Source: JABCYV01 sp035512155 (lineage in GTDB: Bacteria; Acidobacteriota; Terriglobia; Terriglobales; Acidobacteriaceae). Taken from it: DNA of 64,000 nucleotides. A program made the position numbers and the translations under genes. Positions 1 to 8,552 of the stretch are shown here, piece after piece. Positions within the stretch are counted from its first letter, which is position 1. The number at the start of each line of letters is the position of its first letter. The stretch covers positions 1 to 64,000 of the forward strand of contig DATKEN010000104.1 of NCBI GenBank assembly GCA_035512155.1, written 5' to 3'. The notes beneath the pieces are model-generated. The model saw nothing but the letters and a program-made list of their open reading frames with translations, searched no databases and was not told the origin of the DNA.

Positions 1-1730
1 GTGGCATCGGATTGTTCGAGAATGGCGCCGCCCGGAAACTTCTCGCCGCGATCGACGACGGCGATGTTGTCGAGCCCGAGGAATCCGCCTTCGAAGACGT
101 TGTTGCCTTGGCTGTCCACCCGGTTGACCCACCAGGCGAAGTTCATGAGCAGCTTGTGAAGGCACTTTTCCAGGAACGCGGTATCGGCAACGCCGGTGAG
201 CTGCTTGTCGAGTTCATACACTCGCCAGCACGCCCACGCGTGCACTGGAGGATTGAGATCTGAGAACTCCCATTCGTAAGCTGGAATCTGGCCGTTGGGA
301 TGCTGGAACTGCTCGAACAGGAGCAGCCAGAGATTTTCCTTGGCGAACGCAGAATCGATGAGCGCCAGCGTTACGCACTGAAACGCCAGGTCCCAAGCCG
401 CAAACCACGGGAACTCCCACTTGTCGGGCATGCAGAGAATGCGCATGGAGTTCAGGTGGCGCCAGTGCACATTACGCAGGCGTTTGCGGGAATCGGGCGG
501 AGGGAATTTGGGATTGTCACCTTCCAGCCAGCGGTTAATGTCCCAGTAATAAAACAACTTGCTCCAGAGCATGCCGGCGAGCGCCTGCCGCTGGATCCGG
601 CGCTCTTCCATAGTGGCTTTGGGGGGACATACGGTTTCGTAGAATTCGTCGGCTTCTGCGTGACGGGTTCGAATGGTTTCGTCCACCGGAACTAGTGGAT
701 CTTGCAATTCCTGCGGAGTCAGCCGAAGGCGCAATATCCACGATTCGCCCCCTCCGAGCAACCTCTGATACCAGATGCAGGACTTGGTTCCGCACTGTGC
801 GGGATTGACGGACGCTTCACCGTGAATCACATGGCGGTGAAAGCCGTCTTTCACGTAAGGCTTTGGATTATTCGCGCATCCATAGAGCCGGACGGAGTTG
901 TTTTCGTTGTCTGTGAAGAGTACCCCTCCGTCCTTCTCCGCGTATAGGAAACGCCGTCCGAGCTTGTACTGAAACTGTAGGTTCGAGAGAGGATCCGCCG
1001 CGGTATCGTCCGCCACTATGCAAAGGGAATCGCGCTGCGAATCTAGATAGATGATCGGCTCGCGACCCCGCGGATCTGTCCACCCCCACGTATTGCGAAA
1101 CCAGAGATGGGGCAACAAGTGGAGTGTCGCAGCGTCCGGACCGCGGTTGATCGCTTCGATGCGAATGCAGATGTCTTCTTCCGAGACCTTGGCATACTCC
1201 ACGAAAATGTCGAAGTAGCGGTCCTGATCGAAGATCCCGGTGTCGAGCAGTTCGTATTCCGGCTGCTTGGCGCCCCAACGACGGCGGTTTTCCTCGAGTA
1301 GCTCTCGGTAGGGATATTCTGCGTGCGGATACTTGTAGAGCATCCGCATATAGCTGTGGGTGGGGGTGTTGTCTAGGTAGAACCAGTATTCCTTGACGTC
1401 CTCACCGTGGTTGCCCTCCTCGCAGGTGAGGCCGAACATGCGCTCTTTGAGAATGGGATCGTGGCCGTTCCACAAGGCGAGAGCAAAGACGAGCACCTGG
1501 TAGCGGTCGCAGATTCCGGCGATACCATCCTCGCCCCAGCGGTAGGCTTTGCTGCGCGCCATATCGTGGGTGAGAAAGTCCCAGGCCGTGCCGCAAGAAC
1601 TGTAGTCTTCGCGCACCGAACCCCAGGTGCGCTCGCTGACATATGGTCCCCATTTCCGCCAAGGTTCGACCGGGCCGGTGTGGTGTTCCCGGAGCCGCCT
1701 GTGTTCCGAAGTGTTGGGAGGTTGTGACAT
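1..1730 (-). CDS. GH63-like (MGH1-type) glucosidase, 3' end cut by window
   Basis: Reading down from the ATG at 1730 gives 576 uninterrupted codons that run off the left edge. The N-terminus (WRKWGPYVSERTWG, VREDYSSCGTAWDF, YRWGEDGIAGICD, GNHGEDVKEYWFYLD, THSYMRMLYKYPHAEYP) has the pattern of the large bacterial GH63-like glucosidases that act on glucosylglycerate, mannosylglycerate or related alpha-glucosides. Later segments rich in Trp and Glu (PWFAAWDLAF, HPNGQIPAYEWEF, GFLGLDNI) fit the (alpha/alpha)6 catalytic barrel. No signal peptide is visible, so it is probably cytoplasmic. The Shine-Dalgarno is weak (only GC-rich sequence upstream), so the start is provisional. Family members are usually about 850-900 residues, so roughly a third is missing. 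The substrate cannot be read from this part. Confidence 0.85.
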   Translation of the reverse strand, partial: MSQPPNTSEHRRLREHHTGPVEPWRKWGPYVSERTWGSVREDYSSCGTAWDFLTHDMARSKAYRWGEDGIAGICDRYQVLVFALALWNGHDPILKERMFGLTCEEGNHGEDVKEYWFYLDNTPTHSYMRMLYKYPHAEYPYRELLEENRRRWGAKQPEYELLDTGIFDQDRYFDIFVEYAKVSEEDICIRIEAINRGPDAATLHLLPHLWFRNTWGWTDPRGREPIIYLDSQRDSLCIVADDTAADPLSNLQFQYKLGRRFLYAEKDGGVLFTDNENNSVRLYGCANNPKPYVKDGFHRHVIHGEASVNPAQCGTKSCIWYQRLLGGGESWILRLRLTPQELQDPLVPVDETIRTRHAEADEFYETVCPPKATMEERRIQRQALAGMLWSKLFYYWDINRWLEGDNPKFPPPDSRKRLRNVHWRHLNSMRILCMPDKWEFPWFAAWDLAFQCVTLALIDSAFAKENLWLLLFEQFQHPNGQIPAYEWEFSDLNPPVHAWACWRVYELDKQLTGVADTAFLEKCLHKLLMNFAWWVNRVDSQGNNVFEGGFLGLDNIAVVDRGEKFPGGAILEQSDA

Positions 1731-2451
1731 GGGCGGGGCGCGTCGCCTACGTTCCGGGCAGCGCTCGTCCTCGACCGAGCGCGCCACTAACCTTCTGCAG
1801 TTGCGCTATGAAGCCTTGAGCGTTAGCAGGCCGAAGGGTTCAGCACCTGGACAAACAATCCGCCGACCGCACTCTGCAGGTCACTGTTCGCTGCCCCGTT
1901 CTGTTTGCAGACGCTGTAGAGTGAATCGAGCGACATCGTGGCTTGGTCGGCTCCCTGCGGCGCAATGCTACGCGACTCAGCGGATATCCCGCGCATGACG
2001 CTGTGCGACGGCGTGGTCTCTTGGATAAGCTCGCGATCCACTAGACCGGATACTGCCTCAACCAAAGCGTGCCAACGTTGTTCTTCTTACTAATGTACCT
2101 CTGTAGAAACCTACGACGGATTTGCCTTTTCGTATCGTCAAATCCTTGCCATCCTAACACGATCCGTGTGAGATCAAGAGGCTCTCTAGCTGCTCCAAGA
2201 CACAGGACCCACTCCGCCTTGGACGTAACTTATCGGAGTGAGCGCCGTCTTAGAAGTAGACCATCGGCGCAGGGGACGCCGGGCTGCGAAGTAGCAGGCT
2301 TTTCGTTCGGAACGTTCCCGGTGCGTTTGCAAGGAATAGCGGGCGACTCCCTTCCTGCCGCTCGACTCATCACGTCGCAGAAGCTGCAAGACTGCTGAGC
2401 CGACCCAGGACCCAGAGATGATGCGCGAACTAATTTCTGTGGAACGTGGGG
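1731..2451. other. Interval without a convincing gene; one short protein-like reading frame
   Basis: About 720 bases separate two minus-strand genes. A minus-strand frame at 1823-2080 encodes a peptide with natural-looking composition (RWHALVEAVSGLVDREL, LDSLYSVCKQNG, ending FVQVLNPSAC), but it lacks an ATG near the start and has no Shine-Dalgarno. It may be a small gene with a TTG start or the remains of a longer one. I recognise nothing else here: no hairpin with a T-run and no repeat. Confidence 0.3.
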
Positions 2452-4140
2452 CTAGAGGACTTTAAGGATGAAAATCACGCGATCATCGTCCAGAGGGCTG
2501 CCACGCGAAAAGCTTTCTACCTCGGCCAAGGCCGTTTCGACGATTCGCTCGGCGCTTGCGGTGCGCTCACGGCGCACCATATTCACCAGTCTTTCGAGGC
2601 CATACTGATTCCCCTCGGCGTCCATAGCCTCCGTGATTCCATCCGTGTAACCGGCAAGGACATCGCCTTCGCTTAGTTCGATATACCCCCGCGTGAAAGT
2701 AGCATCGGGAAACGCGCCAACAAGCGTTCCCCCGTTTCTGAGTTCAACCGTTTCTCCGTCAACCCGGATCAGTGCGGGGGGTACATGGCCCGCATTGATA
2801 TAGTGCAGGGCGCGGTGCTGCTGGTCGAGTATTGCAACGAACATGCTCACGAGTCTTGCCCGTCGCCTATCGGAGAAAATCATGTCGTTCACCGACTTGA
2901 CAATTTGCTCGAGCGGGTGCACATGCACAGTCAGCGTATGCAATGTGGCTTGAAGATTAGCCATCATTAACGCGGACGCCAAGCCCTTGCCCTCCACGTC
3001 AGCGATGACGATCAACAGTGCTCGCGGGTTGAGTGGCACGAAGTCATAGTAATCACCGCCCACCATTTGCGATGGCTTATAGGCGACGCTGATTTCAAAG
3101 CCTGCGAGATCCGGGGGACGCTCGGGCAACAAACCTCGCTGTACGTTGCGAGCTACCTCCAGGTCCCTCTCCATTCGTTGCTTCGCGAGCAATTCACGGT
3201 AGAGCCGGGCATTCTCGAGCGCCAGGGCAACATGGTCCGAGAGGTGATTCAGAGAGTCCTCATCGACCGCACTGAAAGATCCTTCTTTTCTATTTATCAA
3301 CTCTAGTACGCCGAGGATCTCCCCATCCTTGCTCCGAATCGGCAGGCCCAGCAAGTTACGGGTGCGATAGGCCAGTCGACGATCCACGGTGGGCTCAAAG
3401 CGCGGATCGGCATATACATTCTCGAGTCTGACCGATTCGGCGTGGCGCGCCACCCAGCCGGCGACGCCCCGGTCAATGGGAAGGCGGATTTCTTGCTCCT
3501 CCAGGCCCAATCCGACGAGTGACCAGATCTCGTTCTGCTCGCGATTTACCAAGAAGACAGTGCCGCGCTCGGCACCCGTTAGTCGCGTGGCAAGCTGTAA
3601 AATGATCTTGATCAGCTCTCCCAAATCCAATGTGGAGTTGAGTAATTTGGTGGCCAGGACAATCGCTGAAAGTTCTTCCGCCACCTGCCGGTGAATTGTG
3701 TTGTTCCAGGCGGCCGAAGCAACGCGAGCAAGGTTCTCGAGCGAATTCCTCGCGTCCTTGCCCATGGGCTCGGGACTGCAAAATTCCAGGACGCCGACAA
3801 TGTCTCCGCTGCATTTCACCGGACAAACCCAGTGGTAAACCTCGGTTCCGGCAGAAGCATGGGCCGAAGTGGCACCCTCGATTGCGATCTTGTCGGGTAA
3901 GGGCAGTATCCCGCTCTCCTGCCAGACTGTCGGCTCGCCGTCCGCTATTTGCCAGAGGCGCACACCCGCAACACCCGGTATCGCTGCAGCCACTTCGAAT
4001 ATCTGGTGGGCAAGCTCGCGGAATTCCATGTGAATTTGGCCTGCCGCCGCGGCATCGAACTGACATATCTTGGCGTAGTCTCGGTTGTCCCCTGGTTCGC
4101 TAGAAATCGAGGGCTCTCGGGCTAGTCCATTTGCATCCAT
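2452..4140 (-). CDS. GAF-domain PP2C (SpoIIE/RsbU-type) serine phosphatase
   Basis: 562 residues from the ATG at 4140, chosen because GGAGG lies 5 nt upstream; an upstream in-frame ATG at 4257 has no such site. An N-terminal GAF-like segment (about residues 20-170) is followed by a clear GAF domain (about 185-330; LIKIILQLATRLTGAERG, FLVNREQNEIWSLVG, RLAYRTRNLLGLPI) and a SpoIIE-type PP2C domain (about 350-562) with the metal-binding motifs VGGDYYDF, VIADVEGKG and AGYTDGITEA. Such proteins dephosphorylate anti-anti-sigma (STAS) proteins in partner-switching pathways. No STAS or anti-sigma kinase gene is adjacent, so the partner lies elsewhere. It is divergent from the cyclase/TIR/STAND genes. 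Confidence 0.9.
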   Translation of the reverse strand: MDANGLAREPSISSEPGDNRDYAKICQFDAAAAGQIHMEFRELAHQIFEVAAAIPGVAGVRLWQIADGEPTVWQESGILPLPDKIAIEGATSAHASAGTEVYHWVCPVKCSGDIVGVLEFCSPEPMGKDARNSLENLARVASAAWNNTIHRQVAEELSAIVLATKLLNSTLDLGELIKIILQLATRLTGAERGTVFLVNREQNEIWSLVGLGLEEQEIRLPIDRGVAGWVARHAESVRLENVYADPRFEPTVDRRLAYRTRNLLGLPIRSKDGEILGVLELINRKEGSFSAVDEDSLNHLSDHVALALENARLYRELLAKQRMERDLEVARNVQRGLLPERPPDLAGFEISVAYKPSQMVGGDYYDFVPLNPRALLIVIADVEGKGLASALMMANLQATLHTLTVHVHPLEQIVKSVNDMIFSDRRRARLVSMFVAILDQQHRALHYINAGHVPPALIRVDGETVELRNGGTLVGAFPDATFTRGYIELSEGDVLAGYTDGITEAMDAEGNQYGLERLVNMVRRERTASAERIVETALAEVESFSRGSPLDDDRVIFILKVL

Positions 4141-4515
4141 GGTGTCCTCCACCGAAGCCGAAACCACGGATTCTGCTGCAGAATCAAAGGGCACCATACT
4201 GCGCCACCAACGAAGTGTCAACGGCCGTTGGCCATTCGCCGGTGCGATGAACGGCACTTAATAGGCAATGATTGGAAGTTGGCCGTGCCAAGTGACGTGA
4301 ATATGGCGAAGTTAGCAGTAGCTAAAACGAACCAGTTTGACGTTTCATCCCTAGCCGCAAAATCGGGATTGGGATGACAATTTCGGCAATCTTGCTCCGC
4401 ATCGCATAGCGATTCGGAGGCGCTCCAAATGAAAAATTTCACAACGTCGCGAGTAGGTGAAATGGATTGTGCGCAGGCTACCGTTTTCGAGTCCAAGAAG
4501 TGAATTTCGTCTAGA
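4141..4515. other. Divergent intergenic region
   Basis: 375 bases between the minus-strand phosphatase and the plus-strand cyclase gene. It is AT-richer than the flanking genes and must hold promoters for both directions. I could not pick a -35/-10 pair or operator with confidence. Confidence 0.4.
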
Positions 4516-6873
4516 ATGTGGGACGAGCAACCGAATGGGGGGAACAACCTGTTGCACTACGAACCGGGACCCATCGACACGTTGCGCGTGGCTCTCAGCC
4601 CGGAAATCACCCAATTGAGTGAGAGGCTCGCTAAAAACGCTCACGAAAACTGGGCCAAGCTGCGGATCGCGGAAGGATGGCGCTACGGATCGCATCGTGA
4701 CGATGCGCGAAAAGAGCATCCTAACCTGGTCCCCTATGAGCAACTTCCCGAATCGGAAAGGCAATACGACCGCCAAATCGCCATGGAGTCCATCAAAGCC
4801 TTGTTGGCAATGGGCTACACGATGCAGGCGCCAGCGGGCACGCGCGTTTCCTCAGAAGGGACTTCTTTTGCTTCGGACAGAGAACTCGCCAGTTTTGCTT
4901 CGGAGAGAGAACTCACCAGCGGATCGCAACTAATAGGAGCTTGCTCGCAACAAGCTCTTCCAGCGCTGCAAGCAATCTGGCGTGCGCATGATCCCGAGAG
5001 TTGGTCAGTCAACCCGGAACCCTACCGGCTACTTGGCGAAAGAATGCTGAAGCTGGGCGAACCACTGGTGGCTTACGATGTAGTTGCTGAAGGGATAAAG
5101 TCCTTTCCGCAGGATGTCCGTCTGCGTCAGGTTCTGGCGCTGGCCCTGGCCCGGAGTGGTGCGGCGAGGTCCGCAAACAAGGTGCTCGAGCGTCTGTATC
5201 AGGACGGTTACCGGGATGAGGAAACCCTCGGTCTGCTGGCTCGCACGCACAAAGATCTCGCCCGTGAAGAAAGCGATGCTTCTAAAGCAGGTCAGCACTT
5301 GCGCTGGGCGTACGAATTTTATGCGCAGGGGTATGAGACGAGCGGTGGCTACTGGAGCGGGATCAATGCAGCCACGCTCGCGCTCTTGCTGGGTGATCGA
5401 GACAGGGCGGCCGCCTTGGCCCGCCAAGTCAGAAAACAGTGTCGGCAGAGGCTCGGAGGAGTCGCGGACACGGACGGGGAGCGTTACTGGCTTTTTTCTA
5501 CCTTGGGAGAAGCCGCGCTTCTGGTAGAAGACTGGCCGGAAGCCGAAAACTGGTATGGCCAAGCTGTAGAGCTGGGAAAGAGAGATTGGGGGAGCCTGCA
5601 ATCCACCCGTCACAATGCTCGTTTGTTGATGCAATGCGTTGCCCCGGACGAAGACGGAGCACGCATCGAGCGGCTGTTTCGATTTCCCACTGTGGCGGTC
5701 TTCGTCGGCCACATGGTCGATCGGGACGACCGATCGATACCACGATTCCCCCCCCAGCTCGAACCGACGGTGAAGGCCGCTATACGGCAATGTCTAAGCA
5801 AATTGAACGCGGGCTTTGGCTATGCATCTGGAGCCTGTGGCTCTGACATCCTTTTCCACGAAGTCATGCTGGAGATGAAGGGCGAGAGTTACGTGATCCT
5901 GCCCTATGAAACGGAGCGCTTCAAAAAGGACTGCGTGGAGATTGTTCGAAGCAGCGATTGGGGAAAGCGATTCGACAAGGTAATCGCCGAAGCGATTGAG
6001 ACTCAGGAAGTTTCAAAGCAGTGCCAGATGGGTAGCGATGTCTCTTACGAATTCGCCAATCTGATGCTGCATGGATTGGCAAGCATGCGCGCCGAACAAC
6101 TCGAAACCAAACTTGTGCCCGTGGCGGTATGGGATGGTAAGGCGGGAAATGGCGTGAGCGGCACCGCAGGAACCGTGGAGCGCTGGCGGCGACTTGATCT
6201 TAACGTGGAAGTCATTGATTTGGAGATTCTCCGTCGCGAGTGTCCCGCCCTCTCTGGGCAGGCCGCTGCTTTTCCGGCGACAGTTTCGAGCCACGCCAGC
6301 GAGGCCTCGTCTGAATTTGCCCCGGAAATCCGAGCCTTACTTTTTGGCGATGCTGAGGGATTCAGTAAACTTTCCGATGAAGAAGCCCCTTTATTTGTGC
6401 AGCAGTTTCTTGGACTTGCAGGCAGACTAGCAGCAGAATCAGCGCACCGGCCACTAGCCAAGAACACCTGGGGAGACGGCCTTTACTTTGTTTTCTCGAA
6501 CGTCCTAGATGCCGGCAGTTTCGCTCTCGATTTACGCGACGCAGTCCGCAACACCGACTGGCCAAAGCATGGTCTACCCGATCTTAACCTTCGCATCGGC
6601 CTGCATGCCGGACCCGTCTATTCCTGCCGCGATCCCGTGACCGAGCGCACCAATTATATTGGAGCCAACGTCAGCCGGGCGGCGCGCATTGAGCCGATTA
6701 CGCCGACCGGTCAAGTCTATGCCAGTCAGGCATTTGCCGCACTCGCGGCGGCGGAAGGGGTGAAGGAGTTTCGTTGCGATTATGTAGGGCAAACTTCTAT
6801 GGCCAAAAAGTACGGAACCTTTCCGACCTATGTCGTACTGCGTCGCAAGACGGCGTCAGGAGAGCGTCTATAA
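4516..6873 (+). CDS. RyR / TPR (DUF4071) / SLOG-like / class III nucleotide cyclase protein
   Basis: 785 residues, soluble, with no signal peptide or membrane helix. Residues 30-95 match the RyR (ryanodine-receptor) fold (NWAKLRIAEGWRYG, PNLVPYEQLPESERQYDR). Residues 150-370 are helical TPR-like repeats of the DUF4071/TRAFs-binding type. Residues 390-560 look like a SLOG-type Rossmann nucleotide sensor (VAVFVGHMVD, GYASGACGSDILFHEVML, YVILPYETERF). Residues 605-775 are a class III cyclase domain with both metal Asp residues, D612 (FGDAEGFS) and D654 (WGDGLYFVF), and R724. The base-contact positions are not canonical: N650 where Lys is usual, N713 where Asp is usual; S720 replaces the transition-state Asn. 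A 27-bp tandem duplication lies at 4864-4917. The Shine-Dalgarno is weak. It heads a set with the TIR and nSTAND genes. RyR and SLOG calls are by eye. Confidence 0.82.
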   Translation: MWDEQPNGGNNLLHYEPGPIDTLRVALSPEITQLSERLAKNAHENWAKLRIAEGWRYGSHRDDARKEHPNLVPYEQLPESERQYDRQIAMESIKALLAMGYTMQAPAGTRVSSEGTSFASDRELASFASERELTSGSQLIGACSQQALPALQAIWRAHDPESWSVNPEPYRLLGERMLKLGEPLVAYDVVAEGIKSFPQDVRLRQVLALALARSGAARSANKVLERLYQDGYRDEETLGLLARTHKDLAREESDASKAGQHLRWAYEFYAQGYETSGGYWSGINAATLALLLGDRDRAAALARQVRKQCRQRLGGVADTDGERYWLFSTLGEAALLVEDWPEAENWYGQAVELGKRDWGSLQSTRHNARLLMQCVAPDEDGARIERLFRFPTVAVFVGHMVDRDDRSIPRFPPQLEPTVKAAIRQCLSKLNAGFGYASGACGSDILFHEVMLEMKGESYVILPYETERFKKDCVEIVRSSDWGKRFDKVIAEAIETQEVSKQCQMGSDVSYEFANLMLHGLASMRAEQLETKLVPVAVWDGKAGNGVSGTAGTVERWRRLDLNVEVIDLEILRRECPALSGQAAAFPATVSSHASEASSEFAPEIRALLFGDAEGFSKLSDEEAPLFVQQFLGLAGRLAAESAHRPLAKNTWGDGLYFVFSNVLDAGSFALDLRDAVRNTDWPKHGLPDLNLRIGLHAGPVYSCRDPVTERTNYIGANVSRAARIEPITPTGQVYASQAFAALAAAEGVKEFRCDYVGQTSMAKKYGTFPTYVVLRRKTASGERL
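4864..4917 (+). repeat. 27-bp in-frame tandem duplication inside the cyclase gene
   Basis: Two adjacent 27-bp units encode SFASDRELA and SFASERELT (residues 117-134), in the linker between the RyR-like and TPR regions. Few base differences separate the units, so the duplication looks recent or maintained by slippage. Confidence 0.8.
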
Positions 6874-7037
6874 CATTGTGGTGAAAAGACTTGCTAATCG
6901 TTTTGGCTTGGATTATAAAACTCACCCGTGGACTTGCGGATCAGACCGCGAATCGATTGAGCCCTTGACATGGCCGGTGTTCTCCATTCAGTTTCCGCGA
7001 CTGGCAGCTACCTCCTCCTACTGCCTGGGAGGAAGTC

Positions 7038-8540
7038 ATGAACTTTCAGGGAGATGCCTTCATCAGCTACGCGCACCTGGATGACGTGGAACTGATCGAA
7101 GGGCACAAGGGATGGGTCGCGAACCTGCATCGGGCGCTGGAAATCCGGGTTGGACAGCTCCTCGGCAAACCACCTGAGATCTGGCGCGATCCTAAGCTTC
7201 AAGGCAACGACTTCTTTGGGGAGGCGCTGATCGAGCGACTCCGCCGCGTGGCCTCGCTTATATCGGTGGTCTCGCCGCTGTATGTCAAATCAGAATGGGC
7301 GATGAGGGAGCTGGCCGAATTCTGGAAAGCCGCGGAAGAGCAGGGTGGTGTCCATTTTCGCGCTAAGGCGCGCATCTTCAAGGTATTAAAGACGCCCGTT
7401 CCCTTGGAATTGCATCCCCCGGAGTTGAAGTCCTTGTTGGGCTATCAGTTCTTCAACATCGACCCGGATACCGGAAGAGTGCGCGAGTTGGACGAAGTGT
7501 TCGGGCCCGCGGCGCAAAGGGATTTCTGGATGCGGCTAGATGACTTGGCCCATGATATCTGCTGCCTGCTCGAGATGGTGGAAGCCTCAGGAATGGCGGT
7601 CGTTCCGAAGGCTGATGAGGCTCAAAGGGCCGTCTTTTTGGCGCAAACCACTTTCGACCTAAGGGAACAGCGCGAAGTCATCAAGAGGGATTTACAGCAG
7701 CACGGTTACACCATGCTCCCGTCTAACGCGTTACCGCAAGTCGAATCGGAACTGAAGGAGACTGTGCGCGCGGATCTGGCTCAATGCCAGATGTCGATTC
7801 ACTTGATAGGCAAGACCTACAGCTTAGTCCCTGAAGGAGGTACGGAGTCTTTACTGGAGATTCAAAACGAACTCGCGGTCGAAAGAGGTAAGAAGGGCGA
7901 TTTTTCTCGCCTGTTATGGATTCCTCCCGGTCTGCAGGTGGAAGACGAACGTCAACGGAAGGTCATTGAGCAGCTTCGAATGGATCCCCGGATCCAAGTA
8001 GGGGCGGACTTGCTGGAGACCTTTCTCGAAGATCTAAGGACCGTGATCCAGGATCGGCTCAAAGAGGCTCAAAAGCTGGCGCCCGCACCCGCTCCCACAG
8101 TGCCCCGACCAAGCAGTTCGGTTGTTGCAGGCAGGGAGCACGCCCGGCTCTACCTCATCTACGATCAGCGCGACGCGGTCATTACTTCGGCGTGGGAAGA
8201 TTTTCTGTTTGAACAAGAATTAGAAGTTATCCGACCGGTGTTCGAGGGCAACGAGGCGGAAATTCGCGAATATCACGAAGAGAACCTGCGGAGTTGCGAC
8301 GGAGCCCTGATTTTTTTTGGCTCGGGTAACGAATGCTGGCTGCGCCGAAAGCTCCGTGAACTGCAGAAGAGCCCCGGTTATGGCCGCAGCAAGCCCATGC
8401 CAACCGTGGCGATTTCCCTGGTGCCTCCGAGAACCTCGGACAAGGAGCGCTTCCGAACGCACGAGGCGTTGGTGATCCCTCAGTGGGATGGATTTTCCCC
8501 TGAACCATTGCAGCCATTCATCTCGCGCCTGCGAGGCTAA
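7038..8540 (+). CDS. TIR-domain protein with additional TIR/Rossmann-like domains
   Basis: 500 residues; the ATG is preceded by GGGAGGA at 7-8 nt. Residues 4-130 are a TIR domain: FISYAHLDD (strand A), an EIWRDPKLQGNDFF segment (BB loop region) and SPLYVKSEWAMRELAEFW, where E91 is the likely NADase glutamate. Residues 195-345 form a second alpha/beta segment like DUF4062/TIR-like modules (AVFLAQTTFDLREQRE, MSIHLIGKTYSLVPEGG). Residues 370-498 form a third (RLYLIYDQRDAVI, SCDGALIFFGSG). TIR domains in such proteins cleave NAD+ or act as scaffolds; this one lacks the cNMP-binding domain of Pycsar TIR effectors. It lies 164 bp after the cyclase gene and 12 bp before the nSTAND gene, consistent with one transcript and a shared pathway. 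Confidence 0.85.
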   Translation: MNFQGDAFISYAHLDDVELIEGHKGWVANLHRALEIRVGQLLGKPPEIWRDPKLQGNDFFGEALIERLRRVASLISVVSPLYVKSEWAMRELAEFWKAAEEQGGVHFRAKARIFKVLKTPVPLELHPPELKSLLGYQFFNIDPDTGRVRELDEVFGPAAQRDFWMRLDDLAHDICCLLEMVEASGMAVVPKADEAQRAVFLAQTTFDLREQREVIKRDLQQHGYTMLPSNALPQVESELKETVRADLAQCQMSIHLIGKTYSLVPEGGTESLLEIQNELAVERGKKGDFSRLLWIPPGLQVEDERQRKVIEQLRMDPRIQVGADLLETFLEDLRTVIQDRLKEAQKLAPAPAPTVPRPSSSVVAGREHARLYLIYDQRDAVITSAWEDFLFEQELEVIRPVFEGNEAEIREYHEENLRSCDGALIFFGSGNECWLRRKLRELQKSPGYGRSKPMPTVAISLVPPRTSDKERFRTHEALVIPQWDGFSPEPLQPFISRLRG

Positions 8541-8552
8541 GAAGAAGGGTTG

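Noticed and set aside
4516..8540. Classical Pycsar system
   Set aside because: The TIR protein has no cyclic-nucleotide-binding domain and the cyclase is fused to RyR/TPR regions, unlike the compact Pycsar cyclases; similarity is in theme only.
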